From the NCBI RefSeq assembly GCF_023897065.1, contig NZ_JAMHIV010000028.1:62001-126000 (forward strand): a DNA stretch of 64,000 nt, in the 5' to 3' direction. Below the pieces are notes generated by a model. It made no database searches, had not been told where the DNA came from, and was given only the letters and a program-made list of their open reading frames with translations. Below are positions 9,647-19,867 of the stretch, in pieces. Numbering within the stretch: position 1 is the first letter of the stretch; each line of letters opens with the position of its first letter. The stretch is from Crossiella sp. SN42 (GTDB taxonomy: Bacteria; Actinomycetota; Actinomycetes; Mycobacteriales; Pseudonocardiaceae). Both the position numbers and the translations under genes were made by a program.

Positions 9647-10315
9647 GTGCGACTGCTCATCGTGGAGGACGAGGCCGACCTGGCCAGCGCGCTGCGCACC
9701 GGGCTCAGCCACGCCGGGTACGCGGTGGACACCGCGGCCACCGGCGCGGAGGCGCTGACCAAGTTCGGCGTGCACGCCTACGACCTGGTGGTGCTGGACC
9801 TGAACCTGCCCGACGGCGACGGCCTCGGGCTGTGCCGCCGGATCCGCGCGGCCAGCGGGGTGCGCATCCTGATGCTCACCGCGCGGGCCAGCCTGGCCGA
9901 CCGGGTGCGCGGACTGGACCACGGCGCGGACGACTACCTGGTGAAACCGTTCGCGCTGGCCGAGCTGCTGGCCAGGATCAGGGCGCTGCTGCGGCGGGAC
10001 GGCGACTGCGGGGAGCCGGTGCTGCGCGCGGGCGGGCTGGAGCTGGACCCGGCCAGCGGCGAGGTGCGCCGGGACGGGGTGCCGATCTCGTTGACCCGCA
10101 AGGAGTTCGGCGTGCTGCGGTACCTGATGTCCAGGCCGGGCAAGCTGGTTCCGGCCGAGGAGCTGCTCGAACACGTGTGGGACGAGTTCGCCAACCCGTT
10201 CACCGAGACCGTGCGGGTCACGGTGGGCACGTTGCGGCGCAAGGTTTCCAGCGCCGAGGGCCGGGCGCCGATCGAGACCGTGATCGGCCGCGGATACCGG
10301 CTGGTGCAGCGGTGA
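9647..10315 (+). CDS. OmpR-family response regulator
   Basis: This is a 222-residue DNA-binding response regulator. The receiver domain (1-~115) shows the acidic pair in VEDEA, the phospho-acceptor Asp51 in VVLDLNLPDGDG, the switch residue in MLTAR and Lys in VKPF. A winged-helix output domain (~125-220) ends RKVSSAEGRAPIETVIGRGYRLV. Its stop overlaps the GTG start of the next gene (GTGA), so it is translated together with the sensor kinase. The stimulus is unknown; the small secreted protein downstream on the other strand could be a target, but nothing shows this. Confidence 0.95.
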   Translation: MRLLIVEDEADLASALRTGLSHAGYAVDTAATGAEALTKFGVHAYDLVVLDLNLPDGDGLGLCRRIRAASGVRILMLTARASLADRVRGLDHGADDYLVKPFALAELLARIRALLRRDGDCGEPVLRAGGLELDPASGEVRRDGVPISLTRKEFGVLRYLMSRPGKLVPAEELLEHVWDEFANPFTETVRVTVGTLRRKVSSAEGRAPIETVIGRGYRLVQR

Positions 10316-11508
10316 GCGCGCACCGCTGGATGACCACGATCCGGTTCCGGCTCACCGTGTCCTACTCGGCCTGGGTGTTCGTGCTGGGCGCGCTGGTGAT
10401 CACCGCGATCTACCTCGGCGTGCTGTACACGTTGGAGACGGCCGAGCCGTCCACGCAGAGCCCGCTGGTCAAGGTGCTCATCGGCCCGGACGGCGTGCGG
10501 TACTGGACGGCGGAGAAGCAGAACGCGCTCAAGGACTTCGAGCGCGACGTGCAGTACCAGGCGGTCACCTTGCTCGGCCGGTACTCCGCGCTCGCGCTCT
10601 CCGCGCTGTTCCTGCTCAGCCTGGCCATCGGCTGGTGGCAGGCCGGCCGCGCGCTGCGGCCGATCCGCCGGATCACCCAGCGCGCCAGGGAGATCAGCGC
10701 CACCGACCTGTCCCGCCGGATCGCCCTGGACGGCCCCTCCGACGAGCTGCGCGGCCTGGCCGACACCATCGACGACATGCTGGCCAGGCTGGACACCGCC
10801 TTCGCCGACCAGCGTCGCCTGCTCGGCGACGCCTCGCACGAGCTGCGCAACCCGCTGGCGATCATCCAGGCGAACGTGGACGCGGTGCTCACCCGCCCGG
10901 ACGCCACGGCGGCGGAACGGGAACAGGCGGGTGAGGTGGTGCGCCGCGCGGTGCTGCGGATGAGCGGCCTGGTCGAGGACCTGCTGGCCACCGGGCGCCG
11001 GGACGCCCCCGCCTTCGCCGAGACCGAGGCCGACCTGGGCGAGCTGGCCGAGGAGTCCGCCGCCGAACACGACCAGCTCGCCACCGAGGCCGGGATCACC
11101 CTCACCCGCCGGCTGGCCCCAGGCCTGCGGGTGACCGGCGACCGGGACGCGCTCAAACGCGCCACCGCCAACCTGTTGAGCAACGCGCTGCGCTTCGCCC
11201 CCGGGGGCAGCACGGTCGAGCTGGCCACCGGCCGCGGCGAGGGCTGGTGCTGGCTCGCCGTCCGCGACCAGGGCCCCGGCCTGGGTCCCGAGGCCCAGGC
11301 CAGGGTGTTCGACCGGTTCTGGCAGGCCGGGGAGCACGCCACGCACAACGGTCACAGCGGGCTGGGCCTGGCGATCGTGCGGCAGATCGTGGAGAGCCAC
11401 GACGGCCACGCCACCGTGCACAGCTCCCCCGGCCACGGCAGCACCTTCGTGCTGTGGCTACCGGATCTGGCGGCCCCGCACCGAGTTCCGGCGGCCAGCC
11501 AGGCCTGA
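10312..11508 (+). CDS. Sensor histidine kinase
   Basis: This 398-residue membrane kinase partners the preceding response regulator. Transmembrane helices lie at about residues 18-40 and 88-110, flanking a short extracytoplasmic loop of ~45 residues. A HAMP segment (~112-165) follows, then the dimerisation domain with phospho-accepting His176 in DASHELRNPL, and an ATPase domain with N-box NLLSNALRFAP and G-boxes DQGPGLG and GHSGLGLAI. The start is the GTG at 10312, which overlaps the regulator stop. The small sensor loop suggests sensing within or close to the membrane. Confidence 0.95.
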   Translation: MSAHRWMTTIRFRLTVSYSAWVFVLGALVITAIYLGVLYTLETAEPSTQSPLVKVLIGPDGVRYWTAEKQNALKDFERDVQYQAVTLLGRYSALALSALFLLSLAIGWWQAGRALRPIRRITQRAREISATDLSRRIALDGPSDELRGLADTIDDMLARLDTAFADQRRLLGDASHELRNPLAIIQANVDAVLTRPDATAAEREQAGEVVRRAVLRMSGLVEDLLATGRRDAPAFAETEADLGELAEESAAEHDQLATEAGITLTRRLAPGLRVTGDRDALKRATANLLSNALRFAPGGSTVELATGRGEGWCWLAVRDQGPGLGPEAQARVFDRFWQAGEHATHNGHSGLGLAIVRQIVESHDGHATVHSSPGHGSTFVLWLPDLAAPHRVPAASQA

Positions 11509-11528
11509 CCCCTGCCCGGCGCGGTGGC

Positions 11529-11843
11529 CTAGCGGCAGACGGCGCTGGTCCGCGCGGTGCCCACGAAGCTGGTCTCCGACCGCTTCTCCACCGTGACCAG
11601 GCCCTTCAGCTTCTTGCAGCTGGTCCCGGTCCGCTTCTCGTGCGCCGCGATCGCCTTGTCGATCCCGTCCTGCGCCAGCCGCACGGCCTTGTCCGCGGTC
11701 TCCGCCACGGCGATCCCGGCGAACTTGACCACACCCGGCTTGGCGGGCTTCGCGGCTTCGTCGGCCATGGCGACCGACGCGGTGCCCAGCGGCAGACCGA
11801 TGGCGAGCGCGCCGACCAGGAGCATGGACTTCAGCGACCTCAT
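11529..11843 (-). CDS. Small secreted protein of unknown function
   Basis: The 104-residue protein starts MRSLKSMLLVGALAIGLPLG and has a signal peptide ending near ASVAMADEA. The mature part of about 75 residues is Lys/Ala-rich with two cysteines (TSCKKLKG and SAVCR) that could form one disulfide. The ATG at 11843 has a good ribosome site (AGGAGA). I do not recognise a family. It converges on the two-component system and precedes the hut operon on the same strand with a ~96-base gap. Confidence 0.7.
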   Translation of the reverse strand: MRSLKSMLLVGALAIGLPLGTASVAMADEAAKPAKPGVVKFAGIAVAETADKAVRLAQDGIDKAIAAHEKRTGTSCKKLKGLVTVEKRSETSFVGTARTSAVCR

Positions 11844-11939
11844 GGAATCTCCTCGTGTTGGTGGATCGAACACGAGAAGTGAACCGAAACAGGGGGAAAA
11901 CCAACCGAAAGCGTTGATCGCTGTCCGGGCGGACCGGAA

Positions 11940-13097
11940 CTACCTGACCCGCAGTCCGCAGCGCCAGACCGAGTGGGTCAGCGGCACGCCCGGCCGGTAC
12001 GCCAGGTGGGTCACCGACGGGGCGTCCAGCACGTGCACGTCCGCGCGGGCCCCCGGCCGGAGCACGCCGACCGCGCCGTCGCCGCTGTCCCGGCCCAGTG
12101 CCCGCGCCCCGCCCCAGGTGGCCGCGCGGACCGCTTCCTCGACGGTGAGGCGCATCTGGAGGACCGCGGTGGCCACGCAGAAGGCCATGGACGAGGTGTA
12201 GCTGGAGCCGGGGTTGCAGTTGGAGGCCAGGGCGATGGTGGCGCCGGCGTCCAGGAGCTTGCGGGCTTCGGGCAGGGGCTGGCGGGTGGAGAGGTCGCAG
12301 GCGGGGAGCAGGGTGGCGACCGTGCTGGAGCTGGCCAGGGCGTCGATGTCGCTGGGGGTGAGGTGGGTGCAGTGGTCGACGCTGGCGGCGTTCAGCTCGA
12401 CCGCGAGGCGGACGCCGGGGCCGTAGCCGAGCTGGTTGCCGTGCACGCGCAGGCCGAGGCCCTTGGCGGCAGCGGCTTTGAGCACCGCGCGGGACTGGTC
12501 CTCGTCGAAGGCGCCGGTCTCGCAGAAGACGTCGGCCCAGCGCACGTGCGAGGCGACCGCGTCCAGCATCTCGCCGCAGACCAAGCGGAGGTAGTCGTCG
12601 GCGTCCCAGCCCGGCGGGACCAGGTGCGCGCCCAGGAAGGTGACCTCGTCGGCCAGTTGCCCCGCGATGCGGGCGGAGCGGAGCTCGTGTTCGGTGCTCA
12701 GGCCGTAGCCGGTCTTGGTTTCCAGGTAGGTGGTGCCCTGACTGGCGGCCTCGGCCAGGTGGCGGCTCAGGCCCTCGGCGAGCTGCTCGTCGGTGGCCTC
12801 GCGGGTGGCGTTGACGGTGACCGCGATGCCGCCGGCGGCATAGGGCTGGCCTGCCATCCTGGCGGTGAACTCGGCGGTGCGGTCGCCGGCGAAGAGCAGG
12901 TGGGTGTGGCTGTCCACCCAGCCGGGCAGGGCGGCGCGGCCTTCCACGTCGACCAGGTTGTCGGCGGCGGGGGCCGCATCGGCCGGGCCGGTCCAGACCA
13001 CGCGGTCGCCGTCGAGGACCAGGGCGGCGTTGGTCAGCTGGCCCAGCTCGGGGTCGTTGGTGGTCAGCTCACCGATGTTGGTGATCAGGACGGTCAT
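11940..13097 (-). CDS. hutI: Imidazolonepropionase
   Basis: This enzyme carries out the third step of histidine degradation, hydrolysing 4-imidazolone-5-propionate to N-formimino-L-glutamate. It is a cytosolic metal-dependent amidohydrolase of 385 residues. The metal-binding [10 protein letters not shown] motif, the segment [11 protein letters not shown] typical of HutI, and later [11 protein letters not shown] and DHCTHL are visible. The ATG at 13097 overlaps the hutF stop as ATGA, which fixes the start; a GTG lies two codons further upstream. It is last in the hut operon. Confidence 0.96.
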   Translation of the reverse strand: MTVLITNIGELTTNDPELGQLTNAALVLDGDRVVWTGPADAAPAADNLVDVEGRAALPGWVDSHTHLLFAGDRTAEFTARMAGQPYAAGGIAVTVNATREATDEQLAEGLSRHLAEAASQGTTYLETKTGYGLSTEHELRSARIAGQLADEVTFLGAHLVPPGWDADDYLRLVCGEMLDAVASHVRWADVFCETGAFDEDQSRAVLKAAAAKGLGLRVHGNQLGYGPGVRLAVELNAASVDHCTHLTPSDIDALASSSTVATLLPACDLSTRQPLPEARKLLDAGATIALASNCNPGSSYTSSMAFCVATAVLQMRLTVEEAVRAATWGGARALGRDSGDGAVGVLRPGARADVHVLDAPSVTHLAYRPGVPLTHSVWRCGLRVR

Positions 13098-14404
13098 GCC
13101 CACACCTCGTTGATCGCCTTGGCCAGCAACGGTCCTGCCGCGCCGAGCCGGATGTGTTCGCCGCCGCGCACGATCAGCTCGCCGCCGCTGACCACACTGT
13201 CCACATCGGACGCGGTCGCGGCCAGCAGGACCTGGTCGGCGCGACAGCCCGCGGTGCGCACCGAGTCCAGGCGCAGCGCCACCAGGTCGGCCCGGTTGCC
13301 GGTGGCGATGACTCCCGCGTCGGTCCAGCCGAGCGCGCGATGACCGTCCACTGTGGACGCTTGAAGCAGCTCAGCGGGACTGAACCGGCCGCGCTGGCCG
13401 GTGCGCAGGCGTTCGTGGTGTTCCAGCGCCCTGGCTTCCAGGATCGGGTCGTTGACCGCGTGCTGGTCGCTGCCCAGGGAGATCGGGCTGCCCGCGTCAG
13501 CCAGCTCGCGGGCCGGGCCGATGCCGTCGGCCAGGTCGGCCTCGGTGGTCGGGCAGAAGCAGGAGCCGGTGCCGGTGCCGCCGAGCAGCGCGATGTCGCC
13601 GGCGGTCAGGTGGGTGGCGTGCACGGCAGTGGTGCGCGGAGACAACGCGCCCGCCTCGTGCAGCAGCTCAGCCGGGGTCCGGCCGTGCGCGGCCTGGCAG
13701 GCCTCGTTTTCCGCGGGCTGCTCGGACAGGTGCACGTGCAGTGGGCGGCCCTCGGCTCCACTGACCACGTCGGCCAGCTGGTCGCGGGGCACGGCGCGGA
13801 CCGAGTGGATGGCCGCACCGATGCGGGTGTTTGAGTCCTCGGGCATGGCCGCGACCCGGGCGGCCCAGGCCGCGGCGTCGCCGTCGCCGAAGCGGAGTTG
13901 TTCCGGGGCAAGGGGATCACCGAAGCCCGCGGACAGGTAGCAGGTGTCCAGCAGGGTGAGCCGGATGCCCGCCTCGGCGGCGGCCTGGCGCAGCGCCTCG
14001 CCCATCGCGTTGGGGTCGGCGTAGGGCTTGCCGCCGGGGGCGTGGTGCACGTAGTGGAACTCGCCGACCGCGGTCACCCCGGACAGCGCCATCTCCGCGT
14101 ACACCGCGCGGGCCAGCCGCAGGTAGTTCTCCGGGTTGAGCTTGGCGGCCAGCGCGTACATGCCTTCGCGCCAGGTCCAGAAGGTGCCGCCGTCGCCGTG
14201 CGTGCGGCCGCGCAGCGCCCGGTGGAAGGCGTGCGAGTGCGCGTTGGCGAACCCGGGCAGCACCACCCCGGGCAGCCGCCGCGCGCCGAGCGGAGGACTG
14301 TCCACTATGGACACACTGGTGATCACGCCGCGGTCCGTGCGGACCAGCACGCCGCCGGTCACCCCGCCGGGCAGCCAGGCCTGTTCGCACCAGTAGGTGC
14401 TCAT
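13094..14404 (-). CDS. hutF: Formimidoylglutamate deiminase
   Basis: HutF converts N-formimino-L-glutamate to N-formyl-L-glutamate and ammonia, the first half of the two-step (HutF/HutG) branch of histidine degradation. The 436-residue protein starts [10 protein letters not shown] and belongs to the amidohydrolase superfamily, with metal ligands in [14 protein letters not shown]. It also shows [20 protein letters not shown] and SLGSDQHAV. The start at 14404 overlaps the upstream stop as ATGA and its own stop overlaps hutI, so the operon is tightly coupled. With HutF present, the pathway needs a formylglutamate deformylase. Confidence 0.94.
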   Translation of the reverse strand: MSTYWCEQAWLPGGVTGGVLVRTDRGVITSVSIVDSPPLGARRLPGVVLPGFANAHSHAFHRALRGRTHGDGGTFWTWREGMYALAAKLNPENYLRLARAVYAEMALSGVTAVGEFHYVHHAPGGKPYADPNAMGEALRQAAAEAGIRLTLLDTCYLSAGFGDPLAPEQLRFGDGDAAAWAARVAAMPEDSNTRIGAAIHSVRAVPRDQLADVVSGAEGRPLHVHLSEQPAENEACQAAHGRTPAELLHEAGALSPRTTAVHATHLTAGDIALLGGTGTGSCFCPTTEADLADGIGPARELADAGSPISLGSDQHAVNDPILEARALEHHERLRTGQRGRFSPAELLQASTVDGHRALGWTDAGVIATGNRADLVALRLDSVRTAGCRADQVLLAATASDVDSVVSGGELIVRGGEHIRLGAAGPLLAKAINEVWA

Positions 14405-15603
14405 CGGGTCAGCTGCTCGACGACGTGGGCCAGCGCGGCCACCCCGGCCTCGCAGTCGGCCGGTTCGGCGTGCTCGGCGGGGGCGTGGCTGATGCCGGTG
14501 GGGTTGCGCACGAACAGCATCGCGGTGGGCACCTTGGCCGCCAGGATGCCTGCGTCGTGGCCCGCTCCGGTGGGCAGCGCGGGCACGCCGCCGAGCTGGG
14601 CGGCCAGCTGGTCCCGCAGTGCCGGGTCGAAGATCACCGTGTCGCCGTAGGACTCCTCGGTCACGGTGACCTGGCAGCCCTCGGACTCGGCCGCGTCCCT
14701 GGCCGCCGCGGTGATCTCGGCGACCACGTTGCGGGTCACCTCGTCGGTGGCCGCGCGCGCGTCCAGCCACACGTCCACCGCGGAGGCGATCACGTTGGTG
14801 CCACCGGGATTCGGGATGAGCTTGCCCACGGTGGCCCGCGCCCCGTCCACCGCGTTGGCCGCGGCCCTGGCCGCCAGCACCAGCTGGGCGGCCGGCAGCA
14901 TCGGGTCGGTGCGGTCGCCGATCAGGGTGGCCCCGGCGTGGTTGCCCTCGCCGGTGAAGCGGAACCGCCAGCGCCCGTGCGCCAGGATCGAGGAGGCCAC
15001 CCCGACCGGCGCGTCCACCTCGATCAGTCCCTTGCCCTGCTCCACGTGCAGTTCCACGAAGCAGCCGATCCGGGACAGCGCCTCGTCATCGGGCCCCAGC
15101 CGGGCCGGGTCCAGCCCGGCCGCGGCCACCGCCTCGGCCAGGGTCACCCCGTCCAGGTCGGTGAGCCGCCGCGCCGCGTCCGGGTCGATGGTGCCCGCCA
15201 TCAGCCTGGAACCCAGGCAGGGCACCCCGAACCGGCCGCCTTCCTCCTCGGCGAACACGGTCACCGCGAACGGCCGGTTCGGACGGAAACCCTTGGCCCG
15301 CAACACGTCCACCGCGGCCAGCGCGGAGACCACGCCGAGCGGGCCGTCGAAGGCGCCGCCGCCGGGCACCGAGTCGAGGTGGCTGCCGGTGATCACCGCG
15401 TCCTGGCCGGGCGCGCCCCACCAGGCCCAGAGGTTGCCGTTGCGGTCGGACTCCACCGCCAGCCCGCGCTTGAGCGCCTCGGCGGTGAACCACTCGCGCA
15501 GCTCCAGCTCGACCCGGTCGAACCCATGCCGGGAGTAGCCGCCGCGCTGGCGGTCGGCCCCGACGCCGGCGATCTCCGCCAGCAACCCCGTCGCAGTGCT
15601 CAT
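14401..15603 (-). CDS. M20-family amidohydrolase (allantoate amidohydrolase-like), hut operon member
   Basis: This is a 400-residue metallo-amidohydrolase of the allantoate amidohydrolase/N-carbamoyl-amino-acid hydrolase family. Metal-site motifs are present: [35 protein letters not shown] and a C-terminal GHDAG. There is no purine or hydantoin gene nearby. It lies between hutU and hutF with ATGA overlaps on both sides. I see no recognisable HutG in the operon, so I infer that it removes the formyl group from N-formylglutamate. The alternative is a scavenging carbamoylase role unrelated to histidine. Confidence 0.88.
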   Translation of the reverse strand: MSTATGLLAEIAGVGADRQRGGYSRHGFDRVELELREWFTAEALKRGLAVESDRNGNLWAWWGAPGQDAVITGSHLDSVPGGGAFDGPLGVVSALAAVDVLRAKGFRPNRPFAVTVFAEEEGGRFGVPCLGSRLMAGTIDPDAARRLTDLDGVTLAEAVAAAGLDPARLGPDDEALSRIGCFVELHVEQGKGLIEVDAPVGVASSILAHGRWRFRFTGEGNHAGATLIGDRTDPMLPAAQLVLAARAAANAVDGARATVGKLIPNPGGTNVIASAVDVWLDARAATDEVTRNVVAEITAAARDAAESEGCQVTVTEESYGDTVIFDPALRDQLAAQLGGVPALPTGAGHDAGILAAKVPTAMLFVRNPTGISHAPAEHAEPADCEAGVAALAHVVEQLTR

Positions 15604-17273
15604 GCCTTCTTCGCTACCCCTTCCATGGGCACCCGCACACCGCGTTCCGCCGCAACCTCATCGGCCCGCGAGTAGCCCGCGTCGACGTGGCGGATGACGC
15701 CCATGCCGGGGTCGTTGGTGAGCACGCGTTCCAGCTTCTGCGCGGCCAGCGGGGTGCCGTCGGCCACGGTGACCTGACCGGCGTGGATGGAGCGGCCGAT
15801 GCCCACGCCGCCGCCGTGGTGGATGGACACCCAGGTGGCCCCGGAGGCGGTGTTGATCAGGGCGTTGAGCAGCGGCCAGTCCGCGATGGCGTCCGAGCCG
15901 TCGGCCATCGCCTCGGTCTCCCGGTACGGGGAGGCGACCGAGCCGCAGTCCAGGTGGTCGCGGCCGATCACGATCGGCGCGGAGAGCTCGCCGCTGGCCA
16001 CCATCTCGTTGAACTTCAGCCCGGCCAGGTGGCGTTCGCCGTAGCCGAGCCAGCAGATCCGGGCGGGCAGGCCCTGGAACTCGACCCGCTCCTGGGCCAT
16101 CGTGATCCACCGGTGCAGCGCCTTGTTCTCCGGGAACAGCTCCAGGATGGCGCGGTCGGTGGCCGCGATGTCCTTGGGGTCGCCGGAAAGCGCGGCCCAG
16201 CGGAACGGGCCCTTGCCCTCGCAGAACAGCGGCCGGATGTAGGCGGGCACGAAACCGGGGAAGTCGAAGGCCCGGTCGTAGCCGCCGAGCTTGGCCTCGC
16301 CGCGGATGGAGTTGCCGTAGTCGAAGACCTCGGCGCCCCGGTCCATGAAGCCGACCATGGCCTCCACCTGCTCGGCCATCGACTCCCGGGACCGGTCGGT
16401 GAACTCATCCGGCTTCTTGGCCGCGTAGTCGTGCCAGTCGGCCAGGTCCACGCCCTTGGGCAGGTAGGCCAGCGGGTCGTGCGCGGAGGTCTGGTCGGTG
16501 ACCACGTCGATGTCCACGCCCCGGCGCAGCAGCTCGGGGAAGACCTCGGCCGCGTTGCCGATCACCGCCACGGACAGCGGACGCCGCTCCCGCTTGGCCG
16601 CCAGGCAGCGCTCAACGGCGTCGTCCAGGTCCTCGGCGATCTCGTCCAGGTAGCGGGTCTCCAGGCGACGGCGGGCGCGGTCGGGGTCGACCTCCACGCA
16701 GAGCGCGACACCCTCGTTCATGGTGACCGCCAGCGGCTGCGCGCCGCCCATGCCGCCGAGTCCGCCGGTGAGGGTGAGCGTGCCGGCCAGGGTGCCGCCG
16801 AAGCGCTTGTTCGCCACCGCGGCGAAGGTCTCGTAGGTGCCCTGCAGGATGCCCTGGGTGCCGATGTAGATCCAGGAGCCCGCGGTCATCTGGCCGTACA
16901 TGGTGAGCCCGAGCTGCTCCAGCCGCCGGAACTCCGGCCAGCTGGCCCAGTCGCCGACCAGGTTGGAGTTGGCGATGAGCACCCGCGGCGCCCACTCGTG
17001 GGTGCGCATGACGCCCACCGGGCGGCCGGACTGCACCAGCAGCGTCTCGTCGGGGGCCAGGTTGGTCAGCTCGCGGGTGATCGCGTCGAAGCTGTTCCAG
17101 TCGCGGGCGGCCTTGCCGGTGCCGCCGTAGACGACCAGGTCGTCCGGGCGCTCGGCCACCTCGGGGTCGAGGTTGTTGTGGAACATGCGCAGCGCGGCCT
17201 CGGTGGACCAGTCACGCGCGGTCAGCTCGGTGCCGCGCGCGGCGCGCACCGGACGGGGGCCTGCGGTGGTCAC
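15600..17273 (-). CDS. hutU: Urocanate hydratase (urocanase)
   Basis: This is the second step of histidine degradation: urocanate plus water gives imidazolonepropionate, using tightly bound NAD+. The ~557-residue protein matches the family over its whole length, with [19 protein letters not shown] near the start, the glycine-rich [16 protein letters not shown] of the NAD site and [13 protein letters not shown] containing the conserved Cys region. I place the start at GTG 17273, one base after the hutH stop, because GGAGG lies 5 bases before it. An in-frame ATG at 17285 would give a start overlapping hutH. Confidence 0.96.
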   Translation of the reverse strand: MTTAGPRPVRAARGTELTARDWSTEAALRMFHNNLDPEVAERPDDLVVYGGTGKAARDWNSFDAITRELTNLAPDETLLVQSGRPVGVMRTHEWAPRVLIANSNLVGDWASWPEFRRLEQLGLTMYGQMTAGSWIYIGTQGILQGTYETFAAVANKRFGGTLAGTLTLTGGLGGMGGAQPLAVTMNEGVALCVEVDPDRARRRLETRYLDEIAEDLDDAVERCLAAKRERRPLSVAVIGNAAEVFPELLRRGVDIDVVTDQTSAHDPLAYLPKGVDLADWHDYAAKKPDEFTDRSRESMAEQVEAMVGFMDRGAEVFDYGNSIRGEAKLGGYDRAFDFPGFVPAYIRPLFCEGKGPFRWAALSGDPKDIAATDRAILELFPENKALHRWITMAQERVEFQGLPARICWLGYGERHLAGLKFNEMVASGELSAPIVIGRDHLDCGSVASPYRETEAMADGSDAIADWPLLNALINTASGATWVSIHHGGGVGIGRSIHAGQVTVADGTPLAAQKLERVLTNDPGMGVIRHVDAGYSRADEVAAERGVRVPMEGVAKKA

Positions 17274-17274
17274 T

Positions 17275-18822
17275 TCACCCTCCATGAGTCGTCGAGAGGA
17301 ATGGCTCGACCGCGGCGTGCAGCTCGCCGGAACGCACCACGCGTTCGGCGGCGGCGATCTCCGGGGCGAGGTGGCGGTCGGGGCCGGGGCCGGCGACGTG
17401 CTCGCGGAGCACGCGCAGCGCGGCGGCGGTGGCCGGGGCCGGGGCGAGCGGGGCGCGCAGTTCCAGCGCGCGGGCCGCGGTGAGCAGTTCGATGGCCAGC
17501 ACGGTGGTCAGGCCGTCCACCGACTTGCGCAGCTTGCGCGCGGCGGACCAGCCCATGGACACGTGGTCCTCCTGCATGGCCGAGCTGGGGATGGAGTCCA
17601 CCGAGGCCGGGTTGGCCAGCCGCTTCAGCTCGGAGACCAGTGCGGCCTGGGTGTACTGGGCGATCATGTGGCCGGAGTCCACGCCGGGGTCGTCGGCCAG
17701 GAACGGCGGCAGCCCGTGCGAGCGGGCCACGTCCAGCATCCGGTCGGTGCGCCGCTCGGCGATGCTGGCCACGTCCGCGATCGGGATGGCCAGGAAGTCC
17801 AGCGCGTAGGCCACCGGCGCGCCGTGGAAGTTGCCGTTGGACTCCACCCGGCCGTCGGCCAGCACCACCGGGTTGTCCACCGCGGCGGCCAGCTCCCGGT
17901 CGGCCACGGTCTCCACGTAGGCCAGGGTGTCCCTGGCCGCGCCGTGCACCTGCGGGGAGCAGCGCAGCGAGTAGGCGTCCTGCACCCTGGTGCAGTCCGG
18001 GCCGCGGTGGCTGGCCACGATCGGCGAACCGGCCAGCGCGGCGAACATCCGGGCCGCCGAACGGGCCTGGCCGGGGTGCGGGCGCAGCGCCTGGAGCTCG
18101 GGGGCGAACGGCCGGTCGGTGCCCAGCAGCGCCTCCACGCTCATCGCGGCGGTGACGTCGGCCAGGTCGAGCAGCCGGTGCAGGTCGGCGGCGGCCATCA
18201 CCAGCATGCCGAGCATGCCGTCGGTGCCGTTGATCAGCGCCAGGCCTTCCTTCTCGGCCAGCTTGACCGGCTCGATCCGGTGCTCGCGCATGGCCTCGGC
18301 GGCCGGTCGCAGCCGCCCGGACTCGTCCCTGACCTGGCCCTCGCCCATCAGCGCCAGGGCCACCGCGGACAGCGGGGCCAGGTCGCCGGAGCAGCCGAGC
18401 GAGCCGTACTCGTGCACCACCGGCACCAGCCCCGCGTTGAGCAGCGCGGCCATGGTCGCCGCGGTGCGCGGCCGGATGCCGGTGTGACCGCTGGTCAGCG
18501 TGCGCAGGCGGAGCAGCATCAGCGCGCGCACCACCTCGGCCTCCACCTCCGGTCCCGCGCCCGCGGCGTGCGAGCGGACCAGCGAGCGCTGCAGCTGGGC
18601 GCGTTTCTCCGGCGGGATGTGCCGGACGGCCAGCGCGCCGAAGCCGGTGGACACGCCGTAGGTGGGCGTGGTCGCCTCGGCGAGGGCCTCGATGTGCGCC
18701 CTGGTGGCCGCCATGGCCTCCTGGGCCTCCGCGGTGATCTCCACGGACGCGCCGCCGCGGGCCACCGCGACGACCTGCTCGCGGGAGAGCGGCTTCAAGC
18801 CGACGGGTACCGGTTGCTGCAT
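17275..18822 (-). CDS. hutH: Histidine ammonia-lyase
   Basis: HutH deaminates L-histidine to urocanate, the first step of the pathway. The 515-residue protein shows [14 protein letters not shown] near the N-terminus and the MIO-forming region [13 protein letters not shown]. The internal cofactor would arise from Cys144-Ser145-Gly146, rather than the Ala-Ser-Gly most often quoted. ATG at 18822 is the operon's first start codon. It is transcribed divergently from the IclR regulator across 87 bp holding a palindromic operator. Confidence 0.96.
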   Translation of the reverse strand: MQQPVPVGLKPLSREQVVAVARGGASVEITAEAQEAMAATRAHIEALAEATTPTYGVSTGFGALAVRHIPPEKRAQLQRSLVRSHAAGAGPEVEAEVVRALMLLRLRTLTSGHTGIRPRTAATMAALLNAGLVPVVHEYGSLGCSGDLAPLSAVALALMGEGQVRDESGRLRPAAEAMREHRIEPVKLAEKEGLALINGTDGMLGMLVMAAADLHRLLDLADVTAAMSVEALLGTDRPFAPELQALRPHPGQARSAARMFAALAGSPIVASHRGPDCTRVQDAYSLRCSPQVHGAARDTLAYVETVADRELAAAVDNPVVLADGRVESNGNFHGAPVAYALDFLAIPIADVASIAERRTDRMLDVARSHGLPPFLADDPGVDSGHMIAQYTQAALVSELKRLANPASVDSIPSSAMQEDHVSMGWSAARKLRKSVDGLTTVLAIELLTAARALELRAPLAPAPATAAALRVLREHVAGPGPDRHLAPEIAAAERVVRSGELHAAVEPFLSTTHGG

Positions 18823-18877
18823 GTGCCCATCAGAACCTGTGACCGACTGGCACGGCTATCCCGGTTGGGGTGACACT

Positions 18878-18893
18878 GTCTGGGATCCCAGAC
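18878..18893. promoter_or_regulatory. 16-bp perfect palindrome, probable HutR (IclR) operator
   Basis: GTCTGGGATCCCAGAC lies between hutH and the IclR regulator. Its core TCTGGGATCCCAGA follows the outline TCTG-nn-AT-n-CCAGA that I recall for the corynebacterial IclR-type HutR regulator of histidine use. It probably controls both divergent units. Confidence 0.75.
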
Positions 18894-18909
18894 GTGTTGA
18901 GGAGCGGCC

Positions 18910-19686
18910 GTGGGCGCGAGCAGCGACATTCCCGCGCTGCGGCGGGGGCTGGCGGTCTTGCGGCTGCTGGCGAGCCGGGCCGGGCCGATCTCCGCCGCGG
19001 CCATCGCCCGCGAGCTGGAGCTGCCCCGCTCGACCACCTACCACCTGCTCACCGAGCTGGTCAGCGCCGGTTTTGTCACCCACCTCACCGAGGAGCGCCG
19101 CTACGGCCTCGGCGTGGCCACCTTCGAGCTCGGCTCGGCCTACCTGCGCCACGACCCCCTGGAACGCCTGGCCCGCCCGCTGCTGCGCCGCCTGGTCGAC
19201 CGGGTGGACACCACCGCGCACCTGGGCGTGCTGCACGGCGCGGAAGCCCTCTACCTGCTGAAAGAGCAGCCGCACCGGCCGCAGACCCTGGTCACCGACG
19301 TCGGTGTGCGGCTGCCCGCCCAGCTCACCGCCTCCGGCCGGGCCATCCTCGGCGGCCTGCCGCCCGCGCAGGTCAGGGCGCTGTTCCCGGCCGCGCGCGC
19401 GTTCGTCGACCGCACCGGCCGCGGCCCGCGCGACCTGCCCGCGCTGCGGCGGCTGCTCAGCGCGGAACGGCAGCGCGGCTGGGCGGTGGAGGACGGCCAC
19501 GTCACGCCCGGGTTCGCCTCGGTGGCGGTGCCGGTGTTCGACCACGGCGGCCGGCCGGTGGCGGCGATCAGCCTGACCATCCGGCATGAGTGCGAGCACG
19601 AGTGCGGCCAGGACTGGCCCGAGTTGGCGGCGGAAGCCGTGCAAAGCGCGGCCGGGCTGACCGCCAGGATCGGCGGCAGAGTCTGA
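18910..19686 (+). CDS. IclR-family transcriptional regulator, probable hut regulator
   Basis: The 258-residue protein has an N-terminal winged helix (~6-70, LAVLRLLASRAGPISAAAIA, then LPRSTTYHLLTEL) and the IclR effector domain (~80-255) with LPAQLTASGRAILGGLP and GFASVAVPVFDHGGRPVAAIS. Its start is GTG 18910, just after GGAG. It is divergent from hutH with one palindrome between them, so I infer that it senses histidine or urocanate and controls the hut operon, as HutR does in corynebacteria. The C-terminal ~25 residues beyond the domain (ECEHECGQDWPEL...) contain two Cys and two His; whether they bind a metal is open. Confidence 0.9.
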   Translation: MGASSDIPALRRGLAVLRLLASRAGPISAAAIARELELPRSTTYHLLTELVSAGFVTHLTEERRYGLGVATFELGSAYLRHDPLERLARPLLRRLVDRVDTTAHLGVLHGAEALYLLKEQPHRPQTLVTDVGVRLPAQLTASGRAILGGLPPAQVRALFPAARAFVDRTGRGPRDLPALRRLLSAERQRGWAVEDGHVTPGFASVAVPVFDHGGRPVAAISLTIRHECEHECGQDWPELAAEAVQSAAGLTARIGGRV

Positions 19687-19706
19687 TTGGCGCGCTCCGC
19701 GCGCGG

Positions 19707-19800
19707 GATTTTTCGCTCTTCAGTCGCCTCGTCGTGCACCCGCCGCACGCGAAGCAAGCTTCGGATGCGTCGGGCACACGACAAGGCGACGCGAAAAATC
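19707..19800. repeat. Large imperfect inverted repeat (94 bp) between convergent genes
   Basis: GATTTTTCGC (19707-19716) pairs perfectly with 19791-19800. GTCGCCTCGTCGTG (19723-19736) pairs 13/14 with 19777-19790. At the tip CGAAGC (19750-19755) pairs with GCTTCG (19758-19763). Together they form one long interrupted hairpin with AT-rich ends. It could be a bidirectional terminator for the convergent IclR and OpuC genes, or a MITE-like interspersed element. Confidence 0.7.
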
Positions 19801-19867
19801 AACCCCACCGCTGGTCAAGAGCCCGGCGTGTCGCTGGCGCGCCACGCCTCTCCCGCGAGCCGTCCGC

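Noticed and set aside
15600-17285. ATG 17285 as the hutU start
   Set aside because: Kept only as an alternative; GTG 17273 has GGAGG at ideal distance and follows the hutH stop directly.
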